Below are positions 35,018 to 43,967 of a stretch of DNA of 64,000 nt, piece after piece; position 1 is the stretch's first letter; the number at the start of each line of letters is the position of its first letter. Under the pieces are notes generated by a model. It was not told the DNA's origin. It did no database searches and saw only the letters and a list, made by a program, of their open reading frames with translations. This DNA is from Gillisella vitis (GTDB lineage Bacteria > Pseudomonadota > Alphaproteobacteria > Rhizobiales > Rhizobiaceae). The position numbers and the translations under genes are program-made. Location: contig NZ_LMVL02000001.1 of NCBI RefSeq assembly GCF_001541345.2, positions 186,001 through 250,000 of the forward strand, in the 5' to 3' direction.

Positions 35018-35707
35018 ATGGATTTCTCCTGGATAGGCAATTACTGGCCGTTGCTGCTCGCCGGAGCATGGCAAACCCTTGCATTGCTGGTGATTTCGGT
35101 CGTCCTCGGATTTGTAATGGCCATTGGCCTCGCCTTTGCGCAGGTCAGCGGCGGACCGGTGGCGCGGGTCCTTGCGCGCGGCTATTCGACGTTTTTTCGC
35201 GGCACGCCGCTATTGATTCAGCTCTGGCTGCTTTATTACGGCGTCGGATCATTGCTGCCGATGGTCCCGGGTATTCGTCAAAGTCTGATCTGGCCGCTGC
35301 TGCGGGAGGGATTTTTCTTTGCGGTGGTCAGTTTCACGCTCAATTACGCGGCTTATGAGGCCGAAGTTTTGCGCGGAGCCTTGCTGGCCGTACCTAAGGG
35401 CGAACTTGAAGCTGGCCGTGCTTTCGGCATGGGACGCTTCACGCTCATTCGGCGGGTCTGGCTGCCGCGTGCTATCCGTATCGCTCTCCCCACCATTGCC
35501 GGGGAAGTGGTCATGCAGTTGAAGGCCACTCCCCTCGCCTTTACCGTGACGGTCATGGATCTCTATGCAGTCGCCTACAAGGTGCGCCAGGATACGCTGC
35601 TTGTCTATGAGCCGCTGATCGTCGTCACCCTCTTCTATCTCGCTCTCACCGCGATCATTGCCCGTTGCTTTCGGGTGGTCGAGGCGCAGGTTCCAATCCG
35701 GCGATAA
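35018..35707 (+). CDS. Amino-acid ABC transporter permease (HisM-like)
   Basis: A 229-residue second permease of the same importer. Typical motifs: YSTFFRGTPLLIQLWLLYYG, AAYEAEVLRGALLAVPKGEL and the EAA loop GELEAGRAFGMGRFTLIRRV. The ATG at 35018 has an AGGAG ribosome-binding site; a GTG three bases upstream is possible. Downstream, the homocysteine S-methyltransferase gene starts 17 bases after the stop, in the same transcript. Confidence 0.93.
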   Translation: MDFSWIGNYWPLLLAGAWQTLALLVISVVLGFVMAIGLAFAQVSGGPVARVLARGYSTFFRGTPLLIQLWLLYYGVGSLLPMVPGIRQSLIWPLLREGFFFAVVSFTLNYAAYEAEVLRGALLAVPKGELEAGRAFGMGRFTLIRRVWLPRAIRIALPTIAGEVVMQLKATPLAFTVTVMDLYAVAYKVRQDTLLVYEPLIVVTLFYLALTAIIARCFRVVEAQVPIRR

Positions 35708-35724
35708 CCAACAGGACTATATGC

Positions 35725-36630
35725 ATGACTAAGGTTCGTATTCTCGACGGCGGCATGAGCCGTGAACTTCTTCGGCTCGGTGCGGAGTTGAAGCAGCCGG
35801 AATGGTCGGCGCTCGCCCTGATCGATGCCCCTGACATCGTTCGCCAGGTGCATGCGGAATTCATTGCGGCGGGCGCAGATGTGGTGACGACCAACTCTTA
35901 TGCATTGGTACCGTTTCACATTGGCGAAGAACGGTTCCAGAGCGAAGGCCCGTCTCTGATTGCTCTGTCGGGTGAGTTGGCGCGGCAGGCGGCGGATGCT
36001 GCAGGTCGAAAGGTGCTCGTGGCCGGGTCTTTGCCACCGATCTTCGGTTCCTATGAGCCGCAGAATTTCGATCCATCAAGAGTTGATGGATATCTGGATG
36101 TGCTGGTTGCCAACCTTGCGCCCTTCGTCGATGTGTGGCTTGGAGAAACTCTCAGCCTGATTGCCGAAGGCGAAGCTGTTCAAAAAGCGGTTGCCGCAAC
36201 AGGCAAGCCCTTCTGGATTTCGTTTACACTGGCCGATGAAGCGAGACAGGACGCTGGAGGCCAGCCGAAGCTTCGCTCCGGCGAATTGGTTCAGGATGCG
36301 GCTCTTTGGGCAGCTGGCTCTGGCGCATCGGCGCTGCTGTTCAATTGCAGCAAGCCGGAAGTGATGAAGGCGGCGGTGGATGTGGCGGCAGCGACATTCA
36401 GGCAAAAAGGTGTTTCCTTGGACATCGGTGTCTATGCCAATGCTTTTGAAGGTGAGCAGGGTGAGGCCGCAGCGAATGAAGGCTTGCATGAGACCCGTGC
36501 CGACCTGACCGACGATGCCTATTGCCGCTTTGCCTGCGATTGGGCTGACGCGGGTGCAACGATGATTGGCGGTTGCTGCGGCATTGGCGCGGCGCATATA
36601 CACCAATTGTCCAAGGCTCTGTCTGCGTAG
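35725..36630 (+). CDS. Homocysteine S-methyltransferase family protein
   Basis: A 301-residue enzyme of the MmuM/YagD type, which moves a methyl group from S-methylmethionine (or betaine-like donors) to homocysteine to give methionine. The zinc-binding cysteines are visible as LLFNCSKPE and the GGCCG pair near the C terminus, and the N terminus (RILDGGMSRELLRLG) matches the family. The ATG at 35725 follows ACAGGA; the ATG at 35721 is closed at once by TAA. Being last in an amino-acid importer operon with a divergent Lrp regulator suggests uptake and use of S-methylmethionine. Confidence 0.88.
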   Translation: MTKVRILDGGMSRELLRLGAELKQPEWSALALIDAPDIVRQVHAEFIAAGADVVTTNSYALVPFHIGEERFQSEGPSLIALSGELARQAADAAGRKVLVAGSLPPIFGSYEPQNFDPSRVDGYLDVLVANLAPFVDVWLGETLSLIAEGEAVQKAVAATGKPFWISFTLADEARQDAGGQPKLRSGELVQDAALWAAGSGASALLFNCSKPEVMKAAVDVAAATFRQKGVSLDIGVYANAFEGEQGEAAANEGLHETRADLTDDAYCRFACDWADAGATMIGGCCGIGAAHIHQLSKALSA

Positions 36631-36639
36631 TCTAACCGT

Positions 36640-37665
36640 CTATGCGGCGGGTTTGGCCTTGCGCATGATCCAGAGAAAGGCAAGGCATCCGGCGAGACCT
36701 GTGACGATGCCAATCGGCATGTCCTCTGGTGCAACGGCAAGTCTTGCCACGAGATCGGCGAGGATCAGCACCAATGCGCCCGTCAGCGCCGAGAGCGGCA
36801 GGACGCGGACATTGTCTGATCCCGCCAATGCTCGCACCATATGGGGAACCATCAGGCCGACAAAGCCGATGGCACCTGAAAAGGCGACCATTGTCCCGGT
36901 GATGAGTGCGGAGATCACAAATAAAATCATGCGAAACCTGGCGACAGGCACGCCCAGGGTTGCCGCCGTCTCATCGCCCATGGCCAAGGCATTCAGCAAA
37001 CGCGCATTGGGCAGGAGATAGCAAAGTCCACCGGCGAGCACGGCGGCGGGATAAATCAGATGCTGCCATTGGGCAAGGCCAAGCCCACCCAGCATCCAGA
37101 AGGTCACGGTTTGGGTGGCGCGGGGATCTCCGAGAAAGACCAGGAGATTGCCGAGCCCGGTAAAGAAAAATCCGACAATCACACCCGATAGCACCAGCCG
37201 GTCGGCTTGAAGACTGCGGGTCAATCCCGCCACCAGTCCCACCGTGGCGGTGGCGAGTAGCGCCCCGCCAAATGCGAAAAGCGGCACGGTCAGCAGTCCG
37301 AAGACCATGCCGGTATGCAGCAAAGCAAGGATTGCACCAAACGCTGCACCGGAGGAGACGCCGAGCAGATGCGGATCGGCGAGTGGATTGCGGGTCGCTG
37401 GTTGTAGCACCGCCCCGGTTAGCGCCAGCCCAGCCCCGACAAGTCCACCGAGTAGCACGCGGGGAAATCGAACGTCCCAGACGATGCTCACCCGCCCCGC
37501 TGGCCAATCCACCGGAAAACTGCCCGGGACCAAGTGATTGGCAAGGATCTTCCAGACGGTGGCAACAGGAATGGGAGCCGCACCCAGTGAAATACCGGCA
37601 CTGACGACGATGATGATCGTCAGTACCAGCAGGATCGGCACATATAAATGTCTAATGAAAGTCAA
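36640..37665 (-). CDS. btuC: Cobalamin ABC transporter permease (BtuC-like, FecCD family)
   Basis: A 341-residue FecCD-family permease with about ten hydrophobic segments. Characteristic blocks include VRFPRVLLGGLVGAGLALTG, NPLADPHLLGVSSGAAFGAI and FVGLMVPHMVRALAGSDN. FecCD permeases carry iron chelates, haem or cobalamin; the cobalamin riboswitch at the head of this operon points to cobalamin or cobinamide. It starts three bases after the binding-protein gene. It is the last gene of the minus-strand btuD-btuF-btuC operon and is convergent with the homocysteine methyltransferase gene. Confidence 0.88.
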   Translation of the reverse strand: MTFIRHLYVPILLVLTIIIVVSAGISLGAAPIPVATVWKILANHLVPGSFPVDWPAGRVSIVWDVRFPRVLLGGLVGAGLALTGAVLQPATRNPLADPHLLGVSSGAAFGAILALLHTGMVFGLLTVPLFAFGGALLATATVGLVAGLTRSLQADRLVLSGVIVGFFFTGLGNLLVFLGDPRATQTVTFWMLGGLGLAQWQHLIYPAAVLAGGLCYLLPNARLLNALAMGDETAATLGVPVARFRMILFVISALITGTMVAFSGAIGFVGLMVPHMVRALAGSDNVRVLPLSALTGALVLILADLVARLAVAPEDMPIGIVTGLAGCLAFLWIMRKAKPAA

Positions 37666-37668
37666 GGC

Positions 37669-38628
37669 TTACAGGCTTTGCGGATGAAAGGCTTGGGCCA
37701 GCCGGGCGATTGCATCGATATTGCGCGGTCCCGGGGTTGCCTCGACATAGTCAAGCACAACGAAGCGGTCATTTTTCACAGCGTCGATATTCTGGAAGGC
37801 GGGGTTATGCTTCATGTAATCGATCTTCTGTTGAGCGGTTACTTCGCCATAGTTGACGATGATGATCACCTGCGGATTCCGCTCGATCACCGGTTCCCAT
37901 GACACTTCCGTCCAGCTTTTCTGCACGTCATCCATGATATTGACGCCGCCAGCGGCCTCGATCATTGCGGTCGGAATGCCGAAGCGTCCCGATGTGAATG
38001 GCTTTTGTTCACCGGAATCATAAACAAAAACGGTTGCCGGCTTGTCTGTCAGGCTGATTTTGGCCTGTATCTTCGCCAATTGTTGGCGATAGCCCGCAAC
38101 CAATGCCTCTGCTCTGTCTTCGACCCGGAATATCCTGCCCAGGTTGATGAGGTCGATGAACATATCGTCCATGGTTGGCTTGGCCTTGGCCATGATGTGA
38201 ATGCAGCTTTCGGTCAGTTCATAGACTTTGATGCCCAATGGGCCGAGGGTGTCCGGTGTCACCTCGCCGCCAACCTTCATGCCATAGTTCCAGCCGGCGA
38301 AATAGAAATCCGCATTAGCATTCAGCAGGACTTCCTTGCTCGGATATTTCGGTGACAGTTCCGGCAGTTGGCTGACACCTTCGCGCAATTTCTCGTCCAA
38401 TGTCTTCCAGCCGGAGACACCGGTATAGCCGACCATATGGTCCTGTAATTTCAGCGCCAGCATCATTTCGGTCAGGTTGACGTCATTGGAGACGGCGCGT
38501 TGCGGGGCTGTATCAAAGGTAACCTCACGGTTACAGCTCTTGACGGTAACGGGCGCCGCTGCGGCTGCGGTGAGGCTGACTGCTGCAAGAAAGGTTGAGA
38601 GCGCGAAAGTGAGAAGAGCGTTTTTCAT
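37669..38628 (-). CDS. btuF: Cobalamin ABC transporter substrate-binding protein (BtuF-like)
   Basis: A 319-residue periplasmic binding protein of the cobalamin/iron-siderophore family. A Sec signal peptide (LTFALSTFLAAVSLTAAAAA) covers the first 25 residues. The mature protein starts with the family pattern VTVKSCNREVTFDTAPQRAV and contains MMLALKLQDHMVGYTGVSG and the C-terminal VKNDRFVVLDYVEATPGPRN. Ligand is inferred as a corrinoid from the riboswitch upstream of the operon. It lies between the ATPase and permease genes. Confidence 0.87.
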   Translation of the reverse strand: MKNALLTFALSTFLAAVSLTAAAAAPVTVKSCNREVTFDTAPQRAVSNDVNLTEMMLALKLQDHMVGYTGVSGWKTLDEKLREGVSQLPELSPKYPSKEVLLNANADFYFAGWNYGMKVGGEVTPDTLGPLGIKVYELTESCIHIMAKAKPTMDDMFIDLINLGRIFRVEDRAEALVAGYRQQLAKIQAKISLTDKPATVFVYDSGEQKPFTSGRFGIPTAMIEAAGGVNIMDDVQKSWTEVSWEPVIERNPQVIIIVNYGEVTAQQKIDYMKHNPAFQNIDAVKNDRFVVLDYVEATPGPRNIDAIARLAQAFHPQSL

Positions 38629-38649
38629 TTATGGTCCAATGGGTTAGGA

Positions 38650-39450
38650 TCAGGCACTGAGCGCGAAGGAAAAATTGCGGGTGGCGCCGCCATCCAGGCT
38701 GTGGACATGAGTTTGAACGGTGAAGGCTGCGGACAGATGGTCTGCGGTCAGCACATCGCGCGGACAGCCCTCGGCAATCATATGTCCGTCCTTCAGGATG
38801 ATTGCTCTTGTGGCAAAGCCTGCGGCAAGATTGATGTCATGCAGCGTGGTGACGATGGTAATGCCGAGACCACGCAACAGATCGAGAATTTCCAACTGGT
38901 TGCGAATATCGAGATGGTTCGATGGCTCATCCAGAATGAGCAATTGCGGGTCCTGCGCCAGCGCCCGGGCGACGAGAACGCGTTGCTTTTCGCCGCCCGA
39001 CAAGGTTGCAAAATCACGTCGCGCCAGATCGGTAACATGGAGATGATCCATGGCATGCAGCGCTCTGGCTTTGTCGTCTCCGGTGCCCTGCGACCTTTTC
39101 CACGCGCTTTTTTGCCAGGGAATTCGGCCCATCATGACGATATCTTCGACGGTAAAAGGGAAATCTGCCGGCATTTCCTGGACCACGACGGCGATCCGGC
39201 GGGCAACCGTCCGCGGATCGATCGCCCATACATCCTGCCCGTCCAGCAGCACCCTGCCCTCACTGGGGCGCACGGCTCGATAAAGGCAGCGCAGCAGAGA
39301 TGTCTTACCAGCGCCATTCGGGCCGATAATCGCCAGACGCTCACCGGCGTCGAGCGTAAAATCCACGTTTCTTATCAGGGATCGTGCGCCCGTTGGCGCA
39401 TAGCTGAGCCCCCTCACCTCAAGAGAGGCGCCATGACCATCACAGCTCAT
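38650..39450 (-). CDS. btuD: Cobalamin ABC transporter ATP-binding protein (BtuD/FecE-like)
   Basis: A 266-residue ATPase of the FecE/BtuD family: Walker A (IIGPNGAGKTSLLRCLY), signature LSGGEKQRVLVARAL, Walker B (LLILDEPSNHLD) and switch histidine (VTTLHDINLAAGF). The frame is open to 39804, but the upstream part is the cobalamin riboswitch read as codons, so I placed the start at ATG 39450 (MSCDGHGASLEVRG). The ribosome-binding site there is weak, consistent with translation being controlled by the riboswitch or its leader. It is the first gene of the operon. Confidence 0.87.
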   Translation of the reverse strand: MSCDGHGASLEVRGLSYAPTGARSLIRNVDFTLDAGERLAIIGPNGAGKTSLLRCLYRAVRPSEGRVLLDGQDVWAIDPRTVARRIAVVVQEMPADFPFTVEDIVMMGRIPWQKSAWKRSQGTGDDKARALHAMDHLHVTDLARRDFATLSGGEKQRVLVARALAQDPQLLILDEPSNHLDIRNQLEILDLLRGLGITIVTTLHDINLAAGFATRAIILKDGHMIAEGCPRDVLTADHLSAAFTVQTHVHSLDGGATRNFSFALSA

Positions 39451-39599
39451 GCAGGAGCCTGCATCAGTAGACTGGAAAGCAGACGTGTCCCGCTTCGCGC
39501 TGGATCGTCTGAACAAGGAACGGATGGCCACGCCTCTCGGCGGACCTGTAGTCTTATCGCTGCCATCGGAACACCCCGTCCGTTGCGGTTGAACATCTA

Positions 39600-39790
39600 A
39601 ATGGCAGGTCTCCTGGCTTGCGGGTCGCTGTTGGCCTGCGCCTTCCCGGCTTGTCGCCAGTGGCATCGTGCAGGCCCACTCGCCGCTCACAGTTGCGGGG
39701 GCAGCCACGGTTTCGGTCCCTTTTGGGTAAGCCTCACCGTATTCCCTTTTCAGCCGCAGCCTTCTTTGCAAGGCCACAGCACCATTTGAA
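39600..39790 (-). promoter_or_regulatory. Cobalamin riboswitch
   Basis: Reading the minus strand in order, the conserved parts of a cobalamin riboswitch are all present: GGTGCTG (about 39787), AAAAGGGAATACGGTG, GCTGCCCCCGCAACTGT, the GCCACTG core, GGGAAGG, and the closing B12 box AGCCAGGAGACCTGCC at about 39602-39617. It lies 150 bases upstream of the BtuD-like ATPase start. Such elements shut the gene off when adenosylcobalamin is plentiful. No convincing terminator stem is evident between it and the start codon, so control could be translational or through Rho. Confidence 0.96.
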
Positions 39791-39981
39791 TCTATCACTG
39801 ACATGGGTTGCAGTTCCGCACAAGTCCGTTTTCAAACTATATTGATGAGTAGTTTTGTTATAACGTTACGTGAATTGGGTCAAGCAACACAATATCAATT
39901 TGTTCGGCTGGCTTGGTGCCAAGCCGAACAAATCCGAGCAAGCTTTACGAGTCACGGAGGCAGACCCATAGGTACGGCTTC

Positions 39982-41418
39982 TTACTTACGACCACCCATT
40001 TCCACGATTGGCGGTTCTGCATCGGCGGGCAAGGGGCTTTGATAGGGCTGGCCCTTGCGACGGGCGACGAGGTCGGCAAGGGCCGCTTCGCGTAACTGTT
40101 CGCTTTCGAAGGCGGCGCGGCCTGTGGCAGCCATGACCTTTGCCGCGGCGATCATGCCCTTGTGCGCCAGCGGACTTTTCCCCTGCGTCACCAATTGCCA
40201 GGTGTGGAACGGTGTGCCGATGGCGCAGGTCGGCCCATCGGCCTGCACGGTTGGCACCACCCAGCTGACATCGCCGACATCGGTTGACCCGGTCAGCAGC
40301 GGCGTGCGGTCATGGGCGGGTAAGATGAAATCGGCAAGCGGGATATCGCGTTCCGGCAGGCCTTCAAAACGCCAGGGCGCCGACTTTTCCTCCGGCGTCA
40401 AGACGGCGCGGATCGTTTCGGCAAAAGCCCGGTCTGCCGCATCGAAAGGTGGTGGGCCGAGTTCTTCCCAGGCTTCCTGCATGGCGGCCATCAGTGGACC
40501 ATTGGTCAGCACGTTGGAAACGGCGCTGATCACCTGTGTTTCCAGACGGGTCTCGGTCATCAATGCCGCGCCCTCGCCAATTTTCTTGACCCGTTCCACG
40601 AGGGTCTTCATGCCTTGCAGTTCCGGGGCGCGGATCAGATAGCGAACCTTGGCATAGGCCTGGACGACATTGGGTGAAATACCGCCTGCATCCAGAATGG
40701 CGGCATGCACGCGGCAATCGGATGGCATGTGTTCGCGCATATAATTGACGCCGACGCTCATCAGCTCCACCGCATCGAGAGCGCTGCGCCCCAGATCGGG
40801 GTTTGATCCGGCATGGGCTGCCCTGCCCCGGAAAGTGAAATCGACACGGGAATTGGCAAGCGAGGTGGTGCGCTGCACGCCAGCGAAGGAGTTTGGATGC
40901 CAACTGATGGCGATATCGACACCTTCGAAGGCCCCTGCCCTGACCATAAAGGCCTTGGCGGCTCCGCCCTCTTCGGCCGGACAACCATAATAGCGCACCC
41001 GTCCGGGCAAGCCTTTTTCCTTCAACCAGTCTTTCAGGGCAGCGGCGGCCAGGAGAGCGGCGGAGCCGAGCAGGTTGTGGCCGCAGCCATGGCCGTTACC
41101 GCCTGCGGCAATCGGCTTATGTTCAGCCACGCCTGCTTCCTGGCTGAGCCCGGACAGGGCGTCATATTCGCCTAGAAACGCAATGATGGGGCCGCCCTCC
41201 CCTGCTTCGCCCATCACGGCTGTTGGGATTCCGGCCAATTTTTCGCTGACGCGAAATCCTTCGGCCTTCAGCATGGCGACATGCTCGGCAACGGACGATT
41301 CTTCCATGTAGCAGGTTTCCGGCATGCCCCAGATCCGGTCGCTCAAGGCGATAAAGTCGGGCGTCTTGGTATCGATGATCGACCAAAGTGCGGCGGATGA
41401 ATTGGGGGAAACGGTCAT
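39982..41418 (-). CDS. M20-family amidohydrolase (AbgB-like)
   Basis: A 478-residue metallopeptidase of the M20D/AbgB group, which cleave amide bonds of acylated or aminobenzoyl amino acids. The metal-binding motifs GNGHGCGHNLLGSAAL and CPAEEGGAAKAF and the dimerisation domain RAAHAGSNPDLGRSALDAVE are visible, as is the late DVGDVSWVVPTVQ block characteristic of AbgB. I placed the start at ATG 41418 (MTVSPNSSAALW) with an AAAGG ribosome-binding site; a longer frame begins at 41442. No partner AbgA or transporter gene is adjacent. Confidence 0.88.
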   Translation of the reverse strand: MTVSPNSSAALWSIIDTKTPDFIALSDRIWGMPETCYMEESSVAEHVAMLKAEGFRVSEKLAGIPTAVMGEAGEGGPIIAFLGEYDALSGLSQEAGVAEHKPIAAGGNGHGCGHNLLGSAALLAAAALKDWLKEKGLPGRVRYYGCPAEEGGAAKAFMVRAGAFEGVDIAISWHPNSFAGVQRTTSLANSRVDFTFRGRAAHAGSNPDLGRSALDAVELMSVGVNYMREHMPSDCRVHAAILDAGGISPNVVQAYAKVRYLIRAPELQGMKTLVERVKKIGEGAALMTETRLETQVISAVSNVLTNGPLMAAMQEAWEELGPPPFDAADRAFAETIRAVLTPEEKSAPWRFEGLPERDIPLADFILPAHDRTPLLTGSTDVGDVSWVVPTVQADGPTCAIGTPFHTWQLVTQGKSPLAHKGMIAAAKVMAATGRAAFESEQLREAALADLVARRKGQPYQSPLPADAEPPIVEMGGRK

Positions 41419-41553
41419 GGGGGTACCTTTGACAATAAACACCCGCCAACCATAAAAGCTTGGCGCTCAGCGGCAAGCTTTTATCCGCTGTTTTACAAGG
41501 CAATTCGATTTTTTGATGGAAAGTTAGTCATTCGGAAGCCCTGCTCTTCTGCT

Positions 41554-41832
41554 TCAGGAGAGCGGTTCTGTGCGTGTGTCTGCCGCACGGGCCTTGGCTG
41601 CCTGAAGAATGTCGCGAGTTTCTCGCGCCTTGGCAACCGCTTCTGAAAGCGCCCGATTTGGAACCGCGCCGGGGTCTTCCTGGCCGTCGCTGATCTGGCT
41701 TTCCTGTTCCAGATTATGGATCAAAACCTTGAGGGCCTCGGGTCCTTGCAGGCTTGCCGTCAGGAGGGAAATCAGCAATTCGCGGTGGGCGTTGATACGC
41801 CCCCGCATGGTTTCCGGCGTTGCGTCCGTCAT
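41554..41832 (-). CDS. Small hypothetical protein coupled to glgA
   Basis: A 92-residue, mostly helical, soluble protein (MTDATPETMRGRINAHRELL, then ALKVLIHNLEQES). I do not recognise the family. Its ATG overlaps the glgA stop by four bases (ATGA), which strongly supports that it is a real, translationally coupled gene. Alanine- and glutamate-rich amphipathic segments suggest a small helical or coiled-coil protein. A function linked to glycogen is possible only by position. Confidence 0.7.
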   Translation of the reverse strand: MTDATPETMRGRINAHRELLISLLTASLQGPEALKVLIHNLEQESQISDGQEDPGAVPNRALSEAVAKARETRDILQAAKARAADTRTEPLS

Positions 41833-43406
41833 GAATGCAGGCTCCGAGTCGGCTTGATGCGGCCTGGGGCACGGCGATGGGTGACGGCATTATAAAGGGC
41901 GGCATATTGTTCGGCGCTGCGCTCCCAGCTGTATTGCGCCCGCATGGCCTGAAGCTGTAACCGGCGCCAATGGCGGGGTACGGCATAGGCGTCCAATGCC
42001 CGGCGAAGCGCATGGCGCAGGCCCTCGGTGGTGATCTGGTCAAACTGGAAACCGGTTGCCGCCTTGGCAGACATTGCCGCGTCATTGGCATCGATAATGG
42101 TTTCCGCCAGCCCGCCAGTGCGTGACACCACCGGCACGCAGCCATAGCGCAGGGCATAAAGCTGGGTCAGGCCGCAGGGTTCGAAACGCGACGGCTGAAT
42201 GATGGAGTCGGCGCCACCGTGAATGCGATGGGCGGTTTCCTCGTCATAGCCGATCTTGACGGCCATGCGGCCGGGAAAACGCTGTGCGGTATCGATCAGC
42301 GCCTGTTCCAGCGCACGATCCCCCTGCCCGAGCACGATCAGCTTACCGCCGCCGTCGATGATTTCACTGGCGGCTTCTGCCAGCATATCCATGCCTTTTT
42401 GCCAGGTAATACGGGTAATGGCGGCAAAGAGCGGACCATCATCATTGTCCAGGCCGAACTGGTTTTGCAAGTCCACCTTGTTCAAGCGCTTGAGGCCGAT
42501 GGTTTTCTGGTCAAAGCGGGAGAACAGATGCGGATCGGTGGATGGGTTCCAGATTTCCGGATCGATCCCATTGACGATACCGCGCAGCTTGTCCTTACGC
42601 TGCTTGAGAACGCCTTCGAGGCCCATGCCAAAGCGGGGCGAAAGGATTTCTCGGGCATAGGTCGGGCTGACGGCGGTGATCATGCTCGACGTCATCAGTC
42701 CACCCTTTAGGTAGCTGATATCGCCATAATACTCCATGCAGTCCGTCGACATCACGCTTGGCGGCAGTCCGATGGAGGGCAGCAGGGCAGCGTTGAACTG
42801 GCCCTGGAATGCCAGATTGTGAATGGTCAAGACAACAGGTGTCGGGCAATCCATGTGACGCAAATAGACCGAGGTCAGAGCGGTTTGCCAGTCATGAGTG
42901 TGAACGACATCGGGAACCCAGCCCGGCAAGCTACCTGCGGCAATTTCGGCTGCTGCCAGAGACAGGACCGCAAATCGTTTCCAATTGTCAGGATGGTCAA
43001 GGCCGTTCTCGTCGACATAAGGGCCACCCGGCCGGTCGAACAATTGTGGCGCATCAAGTACGAAAAGGTCGAGGCCGTGGATGCTGGCGGCATAGAGCGC
43101 GGCGGATTCACCAAGAAGGTCTTCAAAAACCAACAGCGGCGGCTGGTCTCTGATCAATCTACGGACATTGCTATAACCTGGAATCAATGTGCGGGTGGCC
43201 ACACCAAAGCTGGCGAGCGCCTTTGGCAGGGCGCCCGTCACGTCGCCGAGACCGCCCGTTTTGACGAGTGGAAAAATCTCCGAGGTGACGGAGAGCGAGC
43301 GCAGACTCTGATCGATGACATTGCCTTTCTGCATGCGTTGCGGAAGGCAGCGGATTCCAGCCGCAGCGGTCGCCATGTCCTGCCGGTCTGAAAAAACAGG
43401 TGCCAT
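41829..43406 (-). CDS. glgA: Glycogen synthase
   Basis: A 525-residue GT5 ADP-glucose starch/glycogen synthase. The ADP-glucose binding motif KTGGLGDVTGALPKAL is at about residues 49-64, followed by VVHTHDWQTAL and the C-terminal SRFEPCGLTQLYALRYG catalytic block. An N-terminal extension of about 35 residues precedes the usual start; an internal start is possible but M1 is coupled to the upstream gene (TGATG). No glgB, glgC, glgP or pgm lies beside it, so it may be a second glgA copy. It is flanked by two small coupled genes on the same strand. Confidence 0.95.
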   Translation of the reverse strand: MAPVFSDRQDMATAAAGIRCLPQRMQKGNVIDQSLRSLSVTSEIFPLVKTGGLGDVTGALPKALASFGVATRTLIPGYSNVRRLIRDQPPLLVFEDLLGESAALYAASIHGLDLFVLDAPQLFDRPGGPYVDENGLDHPDNWKRFAVLSLAAAEIAAGSLPGWVPDVVHTHDWQTALTSVYLRHMDCPTPVVLTIHNLAFQGQFNAALLPSIGLPPSVMSTDCMEYYGDISYLKGGLMTSSMITAVSPTYAREILSPRFGMGLEGVLKQRKDKLRGIVNGIDPEIWNPSTDPHLFSRFDQKTIGLKRLNKVDLQNQFGLDNDDGPLFAAITRITWQKGMDMLAEAASEIIDGGGKLIVLGQGDRALEQALIDTAQRFPGRMAVKIGYDEETAHRIHGGADSIIQPSRFEPCGLTQLYALRYGCVPVVSRTGGLAETIIDANDAAMSAKAATGFQFDQITTEGLRHALRRALDAYAVPRHWRRLQLQAMRAQYSWERSAEQYAALYNAVTHRRAPGRIKPTRSLHS

Positions 43407-43723
43407 CAGATTATCTTTCGCTTGCGTTTCGTGGCTGCGGCAGGCTTTGGATCTTGTGGCACATCGGCCATCTCAGCTTCTGGGCTTTGTCTGGTCTTGG
43501 CGGCCTGAGTCTTGGTCGTTGGAGCCTTAGCAGTTTGCGTTTTGGCGGCTTGGCTCGCACGGTTGAGCGCGCCTGCCTTGGCCTTTTGCGCAGATTGCGA
43601 CAGTTCGTAAAATTCGCGATGGGCCTGTTGCCAATGGGCATCGTCTTTCCCGTGTGGCTTGCCCTCTTCTTCCCAAAGGCTATAGGCTCGCTTTTCGATC
43701 CACTCTTTGTCGGACGGCTTCAT
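43406..43723 (-). CDS. DUF2934-family protein
   Basis: A 105-residue protein. The first 40 residues match DUF2934 (IEKRAYSLWEEEGKPHGKDD, then AHWQQA), and the rest is a lysine-, alanine- and threonine-rich tail (SQAAKTQTAKAPTTKTQAAK) ending in KRKRKII, which looks disordered and could bind nucleic acid or polyanions. DUF2934 proteins are common in rhizobia, often near glycogen or stress genes; function unknown. Its stop overlaps the glgA start (TGATG), so the two are coupled. Confidence 0.85.
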   Translation of the reverse strand: MKPSDKEWIEKRAYSLWEEEGKPHGKDDAHWQQAHREFYELSQSAQKAKAGALNRASQAAKTQTAKAPTTKTQAAKTRQSPEAEMADVPQDPKPAAATKRKRKII

Positions 43724-43967
43724 CGTCTATCTCCCATTGACCACCCCTCTAACGTGAAATCGGCTGTTTCTGTTCCCCAAGCAGCAGTGATTTAGTGAAA
43801 TTTTCATCGCTGACTTGGGAATAGGCAGAAGGGGATAAAGATACCGTCGATCAACATCCTCTGCAGACAAGGATCTATCGCTTTTTCAGGAACAATAACC
43901 CTTGCCCATCTGTTTTCGACCTGAGCGTCACACACGAAGAGAAGACAGTGGGACAAAGGAGAAGACA

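Noticed and set aside
39451..39804. N-terminal extension of the BtuD-like ATPase frame
   Set aside because: The frame is open, but these bases are the cobalamin riboswitch and its leader; the protein family starts at about 39450.
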